Source: Kitasatospora sp. CB01950
GTDB lineage: Bacteria > Actinomycetota > Actinomycetes > Streptomycetales > Streptomycetaceae
Direction: 5' to 3'
Assembly: GCF_001905465.1 (NCBI RefSeq)
Contig: NZ_LISX01000002.1
Location: 805,425 to 869,424 of the forward strand
Length of the DNA: 64,000 bases
In this document: positions 47,601 through 54,791 of the stretch, one piece after another
Numbering within the stretch: position 1 is the stretch's first letter
Layout: each line of letters begins with the position of its first letter
Position numbers and translations under genes: made by a program
The notes under the pieces: generated by a model
What the model was told of the DNA's origin: nothing
The model's database searches: none
Seen by the model: only the letters and a program-made list of their open reading frames with translations

Positions 47601-50600
47601 CCATGCGGCGGACGAAGTCGGTGGCGGAGCTGTGGTCGCCCGTCCGGCCGCCGTCGATGTCACCGAGGGTCAGGTCGAGGGTCGACTTCGGGAGCCCGTC
47701 CTTGCCGACGACCCCGCTCGCGAAGTCCTTGAACGGCGTGGAGACGGTGGCGCCCTCCGGGACGAACACCATGACCGGCAGCTGGTCCCTCGGGATTCCC
47801 AGCGTGTCGCCGTACTCCGTCATCCGCTCCGGAGTCGGGACGTGCGCCTCGGTGACCGGCGGCGCATCGTCAAGGGCACCGGGCGAGTCGTCCGGTCGGT
47901 GCTCCTCCGACGGCGAGTTGTTCTCGTGCTCGGGCTGCGCCTCGGGGTGCGGCTCGGGCCGCTGCTGAGCCTCCGGCGTGGGCGATTCCTCGTGCTTCGG
48001 GGCCGTCTCCGGCTTCGGCGCGGTCTCGTGCTTCGGGGCCGTCTCCGGCTTCGGCGCGGTCTCGTGCTTCGGAGTGGTCTCGGGACGGGCGCCGGCCTGG
48101 TGGTTGCCGGTGTTCCCGCCCTGGTTCGCACCGTGGTTCGCGCCCTGGTTCGCACCGTGGTTGGTCGGGTGGAGCGCGCTGCCGTTCGGGCCGAGCGGGA
48201 CTGCGAACAGGCCGCCCTCGCCCGCGTACAGCGGCTTGTCGCTGGTCCGGCCCATCTGCGGGTCGGCGTAGACGATCTTGCCGTCGTGGTTGACCACGTT
48301 CCAGGCGTGCGAGCGGCCCTCGCCGTCGGTGCTGATGATCAGCGCCTGCGAGCCCGGACCGCTCTCCAGCAGCGTCTTCTGGAGCTTCTCGTGGCCTCCC
48401 GAGCCCGCGCCCTGGTGCTCGAACCTGCCGCCCAGTGACTGCTCGATCCGGTCGCGGCCGCCCTTCTCGCCGGCGCCGTTGTTCTCCACGCGCGGCGCGG
48501 CCGCCGTGGGGTGGCCGTTGTAGGTGTCCATGAAGGACAGCGCCGCGTCGGCACAGTTGTTGTTGCGGCCGGGCGTGTGCGGGCCGTCGCCGTTGAGCTG
48601 CTTGACCCAGTCGCCCTGCTGGGGGTCCGGGTGGGTCTTCGGCTTGCCGTCCTCGTCGCGCGGGACGGCGTCCTCGATCCGCTTCTGGTCGTGCTCGGAG
48701 GGTGCCTTCAGCCCGCCGGGCTCGTCGATCGGACGCTTGTCCGTCGAGCGCGGACGCGGCTCGCCCTCGTGCGGCTGCGACTCGTGCGGCCGGTTGCTGC
48801 CGTCGTGCGACTGCTGCTGCTCGTGCGGCGCGGGCGGGTGCTCAGCACCGTGTGGCGTCGCAGCGGCGTGCTCGGTCGGCTTCGGGGCAGGGGTGTGCTG
48901 CTGCTCCGGCGCGGCGTGCGTCTCCGGCCGGGCGCCCCGACCGCCGCCGGGGCGCAGCGAGCCGCCCTGCTGGCTTCCGCCGCCGCCGTGGACGGCACCG
49001 CTCTGGCTGCCAGGCCTGGGAGCACCGGACGCTGACGGCGCGTCAGGTCGGGATCCGCCGCCGATGTGACTGCCGCCGCCGACCGGGCCGGGGGTGAACC
49101 CGGCGCCGCCCATCGGTGGGACGGCGCCCTGGTTCGGGCTCTGGGTGGCGGAGTTGGGCATGTTGTCGCCGAGGCCCTCGGGCATGCCCTGGCCGGGGAC
49201 GGTCGCCCCGTCCGGACGCGGCAGCGTCGCGCTGCGCGCACCGTCGAGGTGCGTGCCGCCGCTGCTGCTGCCACCGCCGTGGCCGGACGAGGACGCCGCA
49301 CTTGCGAGGTGCGCCGCGCCGCCCAGCACGCCGGACATGTTGGGAACCGGCCCGCCGGCGGCCGGACGCGAGGCGCTGTCGTCGCCGGAGGGCTGGACGG
49401 AGTCCCGGTCGTTCGCCGAACTCTCGTGCCCGGATGTTGAGTTGTCGCGGGCAGGCGTGCTGGCCGCCTCGTTGTGCGCGGGACGCGCCGGCTCCTGAGC
49501 CGCGAGCGACTCGTGCGTCGGCCGCTGCGCCGTCTCGTGCGCGGGGCGACTCGGCTCCTGGCCCGACATCGGCTCACGCTCGGGCCGGACCGCCTGCGGC
49601 TCCTCGCGCGCCGGCCGCGACGGGGTCTGCTCGACAAGCGGCTCCCGCGTCTGCGGAATCGCCTCAGCCCGCTCATGACCCTTGCTGCCGCTCGACGTCT
49701 GCTCGTGCGCCGGAGCCTGCTCGTGGCCCCTGCCGCCACCGGTCGCCTGCTCGTACGACGGCGGAGCCTCCTCGCGCGCCGGCCGCGACGGGGTCTGCTC
49801 GACGAGCGGCTCCCGCGTCTGCGGGATCGCCTCAGCCCGCTCATGACCCTTGCTGCCGCTCGACGTCTGCTCGTGCGCCGGAGCCTGCTCGTGGCCCCTG
49901 CCACCGCCGGTCGCCTGCTCGTACGACGGCGGAGCCTCCTCGCGCGCCGGCCGCGACGGGGTCTGCTCGACGAGTGGCTCCCGCGTCTGCGGGATCGCCT
50001 CGGCCCGCTCATGACCCTTGCTGCCGCTCGACGTCTGCTCGTGCGCCGGGGCCTGCTCGTGGCCCCTGCCGCCACCGGTCGCCTGCTCGTACGACGGCGG
50101 AGCCTGCTCATGGCCCTTCCCGCCACCCGTCGCCTGCTCGTACGACGGCGGGGCGTCTCCGCTGCTGCGGCCGGAGCCGAACGGGGACAGTCCGCCGACC
50201 TTGGAATCTCCCGAACCCGAGCGCCCGGCACCCGAGTTGGAGTCGCCCGACGAGTCCCAGCCGTCCGAACGCGACTTACTGCCGCCCGAGTTGGAGCTTC
50301 CGGAATCGCCGGAGGGCCCCTGGTAGGAGCTGCCGCTGTCGCCGGAGGAGGTGTCGGGCTTGGTGAACTTCGGCGGGCCGTCCTGACGTCCGCCCTGGCC
50401 GGCGCCGACCGGGTCGGGGATGTGCGGGGCGTCGCCGGGCTTGGGGGCGGGCGCGTGCTTGCCGGCGGCCCCCTGCGCCATGTGGCTCATGCCTGCGCCC
50501 GCGCCGCCGGACAGGCCGGAGCCGAGCAGGGAGGAGGTGTCCACCTTGCCGGTGGTGATGTACTGGGTGGCGGCGTCCGCGCCGACGCCGGTGGCCGCAC

Positions 50601-51342
50601 CGATGGCCATCTTGCCGCCGGCGGAGTTCGCGAGGTTGCCCAGTCCCATCTTGCCGGCCGCGCCGCCCAGGCCCGCGCCGATCAGGTGGCCGGCGGCGCC
50701 GCCGATCGCGCCACCCTTGGCGTTGTCGCCGACTTCCTTCCAGTCGATGCTCTTGCGGTGGCCCTCGGCGAGCTCGATGCCCTGGGCCATCAGGTTGATC
50801 GCGGCCATCTGGGCGGCCTGCTTGGCCGCCATCTTGATCATGTCCTTGAGCAGGGTCTTGAGGGTCGTCTGGACGAACGCACGCGCCGCTGCGATGAACC
50901 CGGGCACCTGCACCATCGACGCGCCCGCGGTGACCACCGCTTCGGCCTCAGCCGTCGCCAACTCGAAGGCGAGGATGCCGAGTTGGGCCACGATCTGGAT
51001 CTTCGCGGTCTCGGCCGAGTTGGCCACCTGCTCCAGCATGTCGCCCATGCCGCTGAGCGCGTTGATGGTCGCGGTCAGTCGGCCCGGGTCGTCCTCGGTG
51101 CCCTTGCCGACGGTGTACCCGTCCCAGTACTTGCCCAACGACTCGGCGGCGGTGCCCTGCTGGCCCTCCATCGCGCGCTTGATCGCCGCGTCCGCGCCCT
51201 GGGTGGCGTCCTTCAGGCTCTCCGACGCCTTGCGGCACTGGTCGGCCATGTCGCGGAGCTGGTCCTCGTCGGCTTCCGGCCAGCGGCAGCCGGCGAGCAG
51301 CAGGAGCACCCACTGGAGGGGCTCCGGGAGTTCGACAGCCAT
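38626..51342 (-). CDS. Giant CpnT/WXG100-head multi-domain toxin (giant 2, 4,238 aa)
   Basis: Order of parts: CpnT-like head (1-330); three 56-residue repeats (about 412-580); papain-fold Tox-PL 1 (Cys930, His1012, Asp1027); zincin (HELGH 1282-1286); three proline-rich 29-residue repeats; TIKI/EreA-like domain 1 (GEAHG, His1810); Tox-PL 2 (Cys2165, His2247); TIKI/EreA-like domain 2 (His2541); a SHEQP array; Tox-PL 3 (Cys2910, His2992); a Cys3271/His3288 domain with CheD/CNF-like spacing; a Gln-rich coiled coil (about 3570-4010); and a C-terminal YwqJ-like deaminase with CAE (Cys4150-Glu4152) and PCDNC (Cys4219, Cys4222). Tox-PL domains are known as glutamine deamidases or peptidases, and the deaminase probably edits nucleic acid or nucleotides. 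The gene starts 3 nt after the WXG100 gene and is followed by immunity genes. Secretion route and targets are inferred. Confidence 0.82.
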   Translation of the reverse strand: MAVELPEPLQWVLLLLAGCRWPEADEDQLRDMADQCRKASESLKDATQGADAAIKRAMEGQQGTAAESLGKYWDGYTVGKGTEDDPGRLTATINALSGMGDMLEQVANSAETAKIQIVAQLGILAFELATAEAEAVVTAGASMVQVPGFIAAARAFVQTTLKTLLKDMIKMAAKQAAQMAAINLMAQGIELAEGHRKSIDWKEVGDNAKGGAIGGAAGHLIGAGLGGAAGKMGLGNLANSAGGKMAIGAATGVGADAATQYITTGKVDTSSLLGSGLSGGAGAGMSHMAQGAAGKHAPAPKPGDAPHIPDPVGAGQGGRQDGPPKFTKPDTSSGDSGSSYQGPSGDSGSSNSGGSKSRSDGWDSSGDSNSGAGRSGSGDSKVGGLSPFGSGRSSGDAPPSYEQATGGGKGHEQAPPSYEQATGGGRGHEQAPAHEQTSSGSKGHERAEAIPQTREPLVEQTPSRPAREEAPPSYEQATGGGRGHEQAPAHEQTSSGSKGHERAEAIPQTREPLVEQTPSRPAREEAPPSYEQATGGGRGHEQAPAHEQTSSGSKGHERAEAIPQTREPLVEQTPSRPAREEPQAVRPEREPMSGQEPSRPAHETAQRPTHESLAAQEPARPAHNEAASTPARDNSTSGHESSANDRDSVQPSGDDSASRPAAGGPVPNMSGVLGGAAHLASAASSSGHGGGSSSGGTHLDGARSATLPRPDGATVPGQGMPEGLGDNMPNSATQSPNQGAVPPMGGAGFTPGPVGGGSHIGGGSRPDAPSASGAPRPGSQSGAVHGGGGSQQGGSLRPGGGRGARPETHAAPEQQHTPAPKPTEHAAATPHGAEHPPAPHEQQQSHDGSNRPHESQPHEGEPRPRSTDKRPIDEPGGLKAPSEHDQKRIEDAVPRDEDGKPKTHPDPQQGDWVKQLNGDGPHTPGRNNNCADAALSFMDTYNGHPTAAAPRVENNGAGEKGGRDRIEQSLGGRFEHQGAGSGGHEKLQKTLLESGPGSQALIISTDGEGRSHAWNVVNHDGKIVYADPQMGRTSDKPLYAGEGGLFAVPLGPNGSALHPTNHGANQGANHGANQGGNTGNHQAGARPETTPKHETAPKPETAPKHETAPKPETAPKHEESPTPEAQQRPEPHPEAQPEHENNSPSEEHRPDDSPGALDDAPPVTEAHVPTPERMTEYGDTLGIPRDQLPVMVFVPEGATVSTPFKDFASGVVGKDGLPKSTLDLTLGDIDGGRTGDHSSATDFVRRMGEGAYIGPKDGRPGILVVNQSTAVGGFTQEHVIQHELGHHKQVLDGFGIDKSTTNPALIEYHNIFTNESKFVGEGGNLRKEYVPADGQGGLSGKAADVAKAALKDADPSFKKFRVPPEDYWKAAKEVSKHGSPNEKELFSRIEQELDSGRYAGDNKSRNNFAKAFLEAHAAKPAPTTGNEHVPPSSSPSSESSSSHVPPSAGAVPPPPPPPPHVAPNHGATPPAHVPPSAGAVPPPPPPPPHVAPNHGATPPAHVPPSAGAVPPPPPPPPHVAPNHGATPPAHVPPGGSGPVHTDTPAHNPFETPFDTPPGSRPGTPTPHETPSDAGSLRPDSAPAGVLRPDAEPAGLFGPKKPLITPEGLTPEGRDRLHKTPEGPSLVYPPSSNMVTHAGKAVANKFKSELSPELKNVSGRLTEQGDGSYRTESSTASGKPNAKIKDHTYKAYLDPKSMVDLETGVNRDFMDNLREAATGDKNSALMGADLYEKAMGLDYRSQKAEQQQAERRQLLKDLADLNSEKGTWIPGDRVEQQLGNNQASATEGVDRLLNGHQGHPGFDGMVLGEAHGSSASWPFLKDNMAQLKASGVDTVYLEALRDDSAQHHLDKYLDPNSNEPMSADLRKMATDYDRRWNAKLTDTLEAAKQNNVRVQMVDGYPARTIPTDGGFNERARLMNSYAHDAITADAPNRNGKYLVVLGEDHVHSKADLGHGRVPGTADLLGIPSVRLTDGSGAPGTEPPSATNATDPNQVRLHYLPAPDNHSPFGNPDAQHQAAPPTPGGLGPVHPDAQAPHGSSEHPGDSPASQQQHDGTGRPHEQSSHEQQPNHEQPSHEQQPNHEQPSHEQPLGGHEGGGPRHPATDGRPYGVEGGLKRPSEHEAQQLQDAVPHNADGSPQRHPDPFEGDWVKKLNGDGLGTPGRANNCADAALSVVDTYDGRPTVAAPRTEDNSIGEKDSRDRIEHALGGKFEPQGKGQAGHDKLAQTLLENGHGSQAVIISRDADGRPHAWNAMNHNGKVVYMDGQMGRTSHTPLYDGDLFALPLTPDRAPLHPSGPPAGAPGHQAGPKPDVQRPDSAPGMTVRPEPELPPLGQRPTIDEKAKLHQDPSGPALIYPPSADPSALAQHVKDNRFKFTLSGDLALSANSLPQSNLGRHHSGSFTESGTPDVKVSPYSQSFKSHLDPLTLKALHSDAASALNDGLRAKLVETGETEAYVYPGNKLLEHGGKLDYRTDPNFQAQRERHNVLERLARQDSETTWHPVDGAQVQQRLDGQASALDGVQRLFHGDGANPAHPGIVLGEAHGNSPSWKFLKENMAGLKEAGVDTIYIESLRDDSLQRDLDTYLEHGGTMPPNLERMLRSYDKNLNSPEHAGLYETVVKAQEEGVRVRAVDGYPARKPDGFGNAPLEQRARMLNSYMHDAITSDRVGQPGKYILVTGEAHVHEHPTTAGGGSRIPGTAEMLGAPSVRLTTPNGANAVGGTAVHDLRLGNLPAPQPAAPAPHAPAQHPGGNPPPGAGHENAPHQQQVNEHAQDIAPANPAGLGTTSHEQPSHEQPSHEQSSHEQPSHEQPSHEQPSHEQPSHEQPSHEQPSHERSLTEHEGDGPRHPATDGRPFDVEGGLKRPSEHDLKQLQDAVPHNADGSPQRHPDPMAGDWVKKLNGDGPGKPGRANNCADAALSVVDTYDGRPTVAAPRVEDNSVGEKGSRDRIEQSLGGKFESLGKGPAGHEKLAQTLLDSGPGSQAVIISRDGDGRLHAWNAMNHDGKVVYVDGQMGRTSDKPLYPGEGGLFAVPLTPDRAPLHPSGPPSGDSNRQAGPRPDGQSGAPVRKPGEEQRPGASPGATDHGESSQHTDGTHQTDQQATNEQHGDVEHPPTTPEPLPPVGTPEHGIMDNPAEFLKTKQVSVDFAAGAKERMPHAKPEEVAAFLEAIKGRDQHWFVLEPNGSTKNGEPSGYHLVPAWEKYAAHYEGFPRPESGLPEVKADHEYVKGAYIPYKSEERPDPTKPDTIGHTEVPLNPHPDLPREGLVFTDAMNGCALVTTVEPGKDTFTAWHFQSYSSAGHLEGGYQFRKQHTVTAWMGVGDYAHPLPLDFKPAATNMLKHGPNGWEMISQESHTYGGKSETMKQFPPTLYPPQRIPFDVGTQTPGTVVKMTLDPYHVIAQERLERFQEAAHGLTTGLDPKNPALKPLQAHLADMNEMLGAQNDLVKAYRRPDATLEDLQQLSNGLNRIKSSRQTFLDENRAEIERLAIGATPNHPNRSANTVLSEFGYSIEPGKPDWVDHMAADVDAQIKKRDGITDPAGVSSPRPPSDPAGLGDPAGTGGETKPGNRIGNSIADAVAQAKKAEADRTALSEHADAKAKRDELHQKEQARPNPSQRTTERLAEQDRVAVRQDELADRQADLTKRQNQLADKQWRLAEERLTSNDKRLEPRQMHAAARQERWGQQQERLAGQQDRLAAQHERMSRHEALADQGERAAAKQQGQATDKSGLDVRREKLIADQRDLDGRQSKLDHEQNELDARHEELDGLRAKVEGGQYDPVRTAREQKSLEAKEKQLEADQQALTKARKGLDHRQKWIDKSEWLVEQHGRLTEQEAAAKRDNSPADRVKALADRRELLNKWHAEQHDLEAKAEEKAAKSAKSAKAAKSDDSPSHYFGPPSEVKWRQEKQKWLEELQKPEEKWHSAEQRARLKEELDALKQLSGPEPKTKEQSEKLREQERLLDEQVRLAEKQQLLEDRQKHNDGDPEQLAWEQERLADEQRLNEEAREALAKGSAGELDPEPFKAPAEYERTSTGKRGYYYKDAPKELGNVSIEGAFKVMTDSGTAMANGIVKDPDRPGCVASALFIDGEAGARRLLVVTASSTKGLAGEGAPDHVHELVQFAYGKEGDAAYKAVKEELGWNSYPQGMPGTRCKCAEPSVMTDIFKQIGDPFKGVDMKDAAAVKTALEQARGILGKTFVRPLETLPDKNTGGRRSDHGVYKAPCDNCAPVVGYFGMKSVQLLD
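42845..42990 (-). repeat. 15-bp repeats encoding SHEQP linker
   Basis: About ten near-exact pentapeptide SHEQP units link TIKI-like domain 2 to Tox-PL 3 in giant 2. A shorter, related SHEQQPNHEQP linker lies at the equivalent place before Tox-PL 2 (about 45070-45180). Confidence 0.8.
46747..47007 (-). repeat. Three 87-bp direct repeats (proline-rich linker)
   Basis: Three head-to-tail 87-bp units, nearly identical in DNA, encode 29 residues each with a run of eight prolines (GAVPPPPPPPPHVAPNHG). They form a stiff linker after the HELGH zincin of giant 2. Confidence 0.9.
49600..50105 (-). repeat. Three 168-bp direct repeats in giant 2
   Basis: Three 56-residue units (containing APPSYEQATGGG, GHEQAPAHEQTSS and REPLVEQTPSRPAREE) are spaced exactly 168 bp apart with very few base changes. 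They lie in the linker between the WXG-type head and the first papain-fold domain. Confidence 0.9.
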
Positions 51343-51345
51343 GGG

Positions 51346-52722
51346 TCAGTGCCTTCCGTTCGAGCTGGTCATGCCGGGCGTCATCATTGGGCGGACGTGC
51401 GACGGCACGGTCGGTGCAGTACCGGGCGAGGGCGGCATCGGGACGTCACTGTCGCCCATGCCGGTGAAGGAGCCGGTCGCGCCTTCCTCGGCGGCCTCGT
51501 AGCTCTCCCCCATGCGCTTCAGGCCGTCGGCGATGTCGCGAACTTCCTTCACCAGGCTCTGGAGCGTCTTCACGGTGTTGTGGCTGTACAGCAGGTAGCC
51601 CTTCTCACCCTCGGCGAACTGCTTGCCGGACTCGTCGTTGCCCCACGGGTTCTGACTCTCCATCGACGGCAGGTACGAGGCCAGCGACGAGGCCAGCGAC
51701 GAGATCTGCTCCGACGCGGCCAGTACCGGCGAGACCGCCGCCTTGTACTGGTCGGGGCTCACCACGAACCCCTGCCCGGCCTTCCCCGAGTCCGAGTTGG
51801 CGGCCGCCTTGGTTCCGTTGGCGGCGCCCGCCCGCTGCCCGGCCTCGGTCGACTGCCGCGGCACGCCCTCCGCGAGCGGCGTACCCCCAACCTTCAACTG
51901 CGCCGTCTCGGCCCCGTCCGCCGGTGACAACGGCACCCCGGGCGTAGCCGGCACCCCCGCCGCCAGCGGCGTACCCCCAACCTTCAACGCCGCCGTCTCA
52001 GCCCCGTCCGCCGGTGACAACGGCACCCCGGGCGTAGCCGGGACCCCCGCCGCCAGCGGCGTACCCCCAACCTTCAACGCCGCTGTCTCAGCCCCGTCCG
52101 CCGGTGACAACGGCACCCCCGCCGTAGCCGGGACCCCCTCCGCCAGCGGCATCCCGCGCGACTTCAACTGCCCTGTCTCCATCGACATCGCGGGCACCGT
52201 GTCTCCCAACGGCACCCCCTCCGACGACTTCAACCGCCCCGTCTCCATCGACATCGCAGGCACCGTCTCCCCCAACGGCACCCCCTCGAACGCCTTCAGC
52301 CGCGCCGTCTCCATGGGTTCACCGGCCACCGTCCCGATCCGGTACGCGGGCATCTCGTCCGGCGCGAACCGCCCGACCTGCACGGCCTCGGTGATCGGCC
52401 CGCCGCCCTGAATCCGCTGCGCAGGCATCACATCAGGCTCAACCCAACCCACCCGCGCCGCCTCGGTGAACGGCCCGCCGCCCTGAATCCGCTGCGCAGG
52501 CATCACATCAGGCTCAACCCAACCCACCCGCGCCGCCTCGGTGAACGGCCCGCCGCCCTGAATCCGCTGCGCAGGCATCACATCAGGCTCGACCCAACCC
52601 ACCCGCGCCGCCTCGGTGAACATCGGCGCCTGCACGCCGATCCGCTCACCTTCGGGGATGCGCATGGTGTGCGCGGGTTCGACGTCGGGGTCGATCGCGA
52701 ACCAGGGCACGTCGTTGCTCAT
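51346..52722 (-). CDS. Repeat-rich protein with C-terminal WXG100-like domain (operon A)
   Basis: This 458-residue paralogue of the gene at 31693 shares its start (MSND) and C-terminal block. The N-terminal part contains three exact 25-residue repeats (FTEAARVGWVEPDVMPAQR) and three 30-residue repeats (GVPLSPADGAETAALKVGG). The C-terminal WXG100-like domain has Trp360 in NPWGND and YEAAE (Tyr408), exactly 48 residues apart as in the paralogue. The ribosome binding site is AAGGAAC, and the stop lies 3 nt before the giant 2 start. It is probably co-secreted with giant 2. Confidence 0.75.
   Translation of the reverse strand: MSNDVPWFAIDPDVEPAHTMRIPEGERIGVQAPMFTEAARVGWVEPDVMPAQRIQGGGPFTEAARVGWVEPDVMPAQRIQGGGPFTEAARVGWVEPDVMPAQRIQGGGPITEAVQVGRFAPDEMPAYRIGTVAGEPMETARLKAFEGVPLGETVPAMSMETGRLKSSEGVPLGDTVPAMSMETGQLKSRGMPLAEGVPATAGVPLSPADGAETAALKVGGTPLAAGVPATPGVPLSPADGAETAALKVGGTPLAAGVPATPGVPLSPADGAETAQLKVGGTPLAEGVPRQSTEAGQRAGAANGTKAAANSDSGKAGQGFVVSPDQYKAAVSPVLAASEQISSLASSLASYLPSMESQNPWGNDESGKQFAEGEKGYLLYSHNTVKTLQSLVKEVRDIADGLKRMGESYEAAEEGATGSFTGMGDSDVPMPPSPGTAPTVPSHVRPMMTPGMTSSNGRH
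51881..52150 (-). repeat. Three 90-bp direct repeats
   Basis: Three 90-bp units, almost identical, encode the 30-residue repeats of the WXG100-like protein. Confidence 0.9.
52401..52625 (-). repeat. Three 75-bp direct repeats
   Basis: Three 75-bp units spaced exactly 75 bp apart encode the 25-residue repeats near the N-terminus of the WXG100-like protein. Confidence 0.9.
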
Positions 52723-52771
52723 GGGTGTTCCTTAGTGAGTACGGGTCGGCGCGGAGCGGAAGGGGGACGGA

Positions 52772-54706
52772 TCAGTCCGCGGCGGGGGCGGCGAGGCGGG
52801 TGAGCGCGGCGCGCAGGAAGGGGCTGGGCACCTGGTACCCGCCCTCCTCCCGGATCGGGCTCGGCTTGGCCGCAGCCGCGGTCGCGGCCCCTGCGGGCGC
52901 CGCCGCCGTCGCGGAGGCCGCCGCGGCGACGGTCGCCTCCGCGGGCTCGCCGTGACCGCGCCGGGCCGCGACGTTGCGGGCGCGCTCCAGGTAGTCGCCG
53001 TCCGCACTCGCCTTGGACTCCCCGGACGACGAGCCCGTCGAGCCCGACGACTCCGCCGCGACGCTCTCCTGACGCGGCGTCACCGCCTCCCCGGTCGCGG
53101 CCGCAGCAGTCGCCTCGGTCGACTCCCCGGGCGCGGGCGTTCCGAGCAGGACGCCGGCGAGCTGGTTGAGCACCGCCTGCTCGCTCGCGGGAGCTCCGGC
53201 CGCAGCCTCCGCCGCCACCGGCTCGGCCTCCGCGGCGGGGGCCGTGACGACGCCCTCGGCGCGGGCGTCGTCGAGCCAACGGCGGTGTGCGCGCTGCCAC
53301 TTGCGGTCACGGTCGACCTCGCCGGCCTGGCCGAGGATGCCGCTGTCGTGCAGCAGCGCCGTCTCCTCCTCGCCGTCCGGGCCGAAGCGGGTGGGGCCGA
53401 GGAACCGGTTCGCGCCCTTCTTCTCGCCCTTGCCGCCGCCGCGACCGCCGCCCATGCCACCGCCGCCGCCGTGGGCGGCACCCGCACCGGCCGCGCCGCG
53501 GGCCCCCGCCCCGGCGCCGCGGGCTCCGGCACCGGCCGCGCCGCCGCCGCGACCGCCGCCACCCGCACCGCCCGCGCCGGCCAACGCGCCGCCGGCCCGG
53601 CCCATTGCGCCCATCGCGTTGCCGAAGGAGCTTCCGCTCATCCCGCCGGCCCCGCCGAACGCCCCGCCGCCCGCGCCTCCGCCGAGGCCGCCGCCCGCGC
53701 CGCCGAACGCCGACAGGCCGCCGGCGCCGCCACCGGCACCGCCGAGGCCGGAGCCGAGGCCCAGGCCGGTCCCGGAGGAGCCGAGGTCGGAGAGGCCTGC
53801 CAGGTTGAGCGAGCTCTTCGGGCTGACCGGGAGCGGCGTGAAGACCGGCGGGTGGCTGCCGGCGCCGCTGCCGCCGTTCAGCTCCGGCACCGTCGGCGGC
53901 TTCAGCGGCTTCAGAATGCTGGGCGTCTTCGGGCCGTGGCCGCCCGCCCCACCGCCCGACCCGGAACCCGAACCCGAACCCGAGCCGGACCCGGACCCGG
54001 AGCCGGAGCCCGATCCGGAGCCCGAACCACCCCCTGCACCGTCACCGCCGCCGGCCCCGCCCGCACCGCCGAAGCCGTCGCCCGCGCCGTTCAGGTCGGT
54101 GCCCGGGCCGGGTCCGCCCGCACCGCCGCCTCCGCCCGCGCCGCCGTTCAGGGTGCAGGTCTTGCCGATGCCGTTCATGTCGGCGATCTGGTTGGCGTTG
54201 TTGCGCAGGATGGTGTCGACCTGCGAGCTGACGCCGTTGACGTACTGGTGGTACAGGCCGGCGGCCTGCTTGATGCCCGCCGAGTTGGCGATGTCGTCCT
54301 TCTTGCCGGCCGGGTTCTGCGCCATGTACGTCTTGGCGTAGTCGAGTTCCCGGATGATCTCGTTCTTGGTGTCGACCACCGCCTGGTGGGCGCCGTGCAG
54401 ACCGTTCGCGATGTCGGTGCCGGCCTTGACGGTGGTGGCCGCGTGCGAGGCGTCGCCGCCCGCGAACTTCTGCAGGTACTGCTGGAAGCTGTCGGCGGCC
54501 TCGCCGGACATGCAGGACATGGCGCGCTGGGCGGCCTGGGCGATGCCGCGGATGTGGGTGTCGGCGACCTGGTTCCACTTGTCCCAGGCGACGGCGAGGT
54601 CTCCGATCAGGTCCTCGTTGCCGTCGGGGAACGAGATGTCCTTGCCGTCCTCGTTCTTCTGCACGGTCTTGAGCACGTCGACGAGGTCGGCAGGCAGCTC
54701 GATCAT
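52772..54706 (-). CDS. Helical-head protein with Gly-rich body (operon A)
   Basis: This 644-residue paralogue of the gene at 32866 shares the head (MIELPADLVDVLKTVQKNE, FQQYLQKFAGG, KTYMAQNPAGK), the Gly-rich centre and the charged block (RFLGPTRFGPDGEEE, HRRWLDDARAEG). The C-terminus again ends SPFLRAALTRLA. The centre is shorter than in the paralogue and contains a (GS)n run. It sits second in operon A. Function is unknown; a structural or chaperone part in type VII-like export is inferred from its conserved place. Confidence 0.72.
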   Translation of the reverse strand: MIELPADLVDVLKTVQKNEDGKDISFPDGNEDLIGDLAVAWDKWNQVADTHIRGIAQAAQRAMSCMSGEAADSFQQYLQKFAGGDASHAATTVKAGTDIANGLHGAHQAVVDTKNEIIRELDYAKTYMAQNPAGKKDDIANSAGIKQAAGLYHQYVNGVSSQVDTILRNNANQIADMNGIGKTCTLNGGAGGGGGAGGPGPGTDLNGAGDGFGGAGGAGGGDGAGGGSGSGSGSGSGSGSGSGSGSGSGSGGGAGGHGPKTPSILKPLKPPTVPELNGGSGAGSHPPVFTPLPVSPKSSLNLAGLSDLGSSGTGLGLGSGLGGAGGGAGGLSAFGGAGGGLGGGAGGGAFGGAGGMSGSSFGNAMGAMGRAGGALAGAGGAGGGGRGGGAAGAGARGAGAGARGAAGAGAAHGGGGGMGGGRGGGKGEKKGANRFLGPTRFGPDGEEETALLHDSGILGQAGEVDRDRKWQRAHRRWLDDARAEGVVTAPAAEAEPVAAEAAAGAPASEQAVLNQLAGVLLGTPAPGESTEATAAAATGEAVTPRQESVAAESSGSTGSSSGESKASADGDYLERARNVAARRGHGEPAEATVAAAASATAAAPAGAATAAAAKPSPIREEGGYQVPSPFLRAALTRLAAPAAD

Positions 54707-54791
54707 GGCGGGAAGCTCTCTCGGATGGTGGGTGCGTCGGCGGCTGACACCGGATCAGCCGCCGTGGTGCGGGCGGAGGTGCGGTGCTGCG

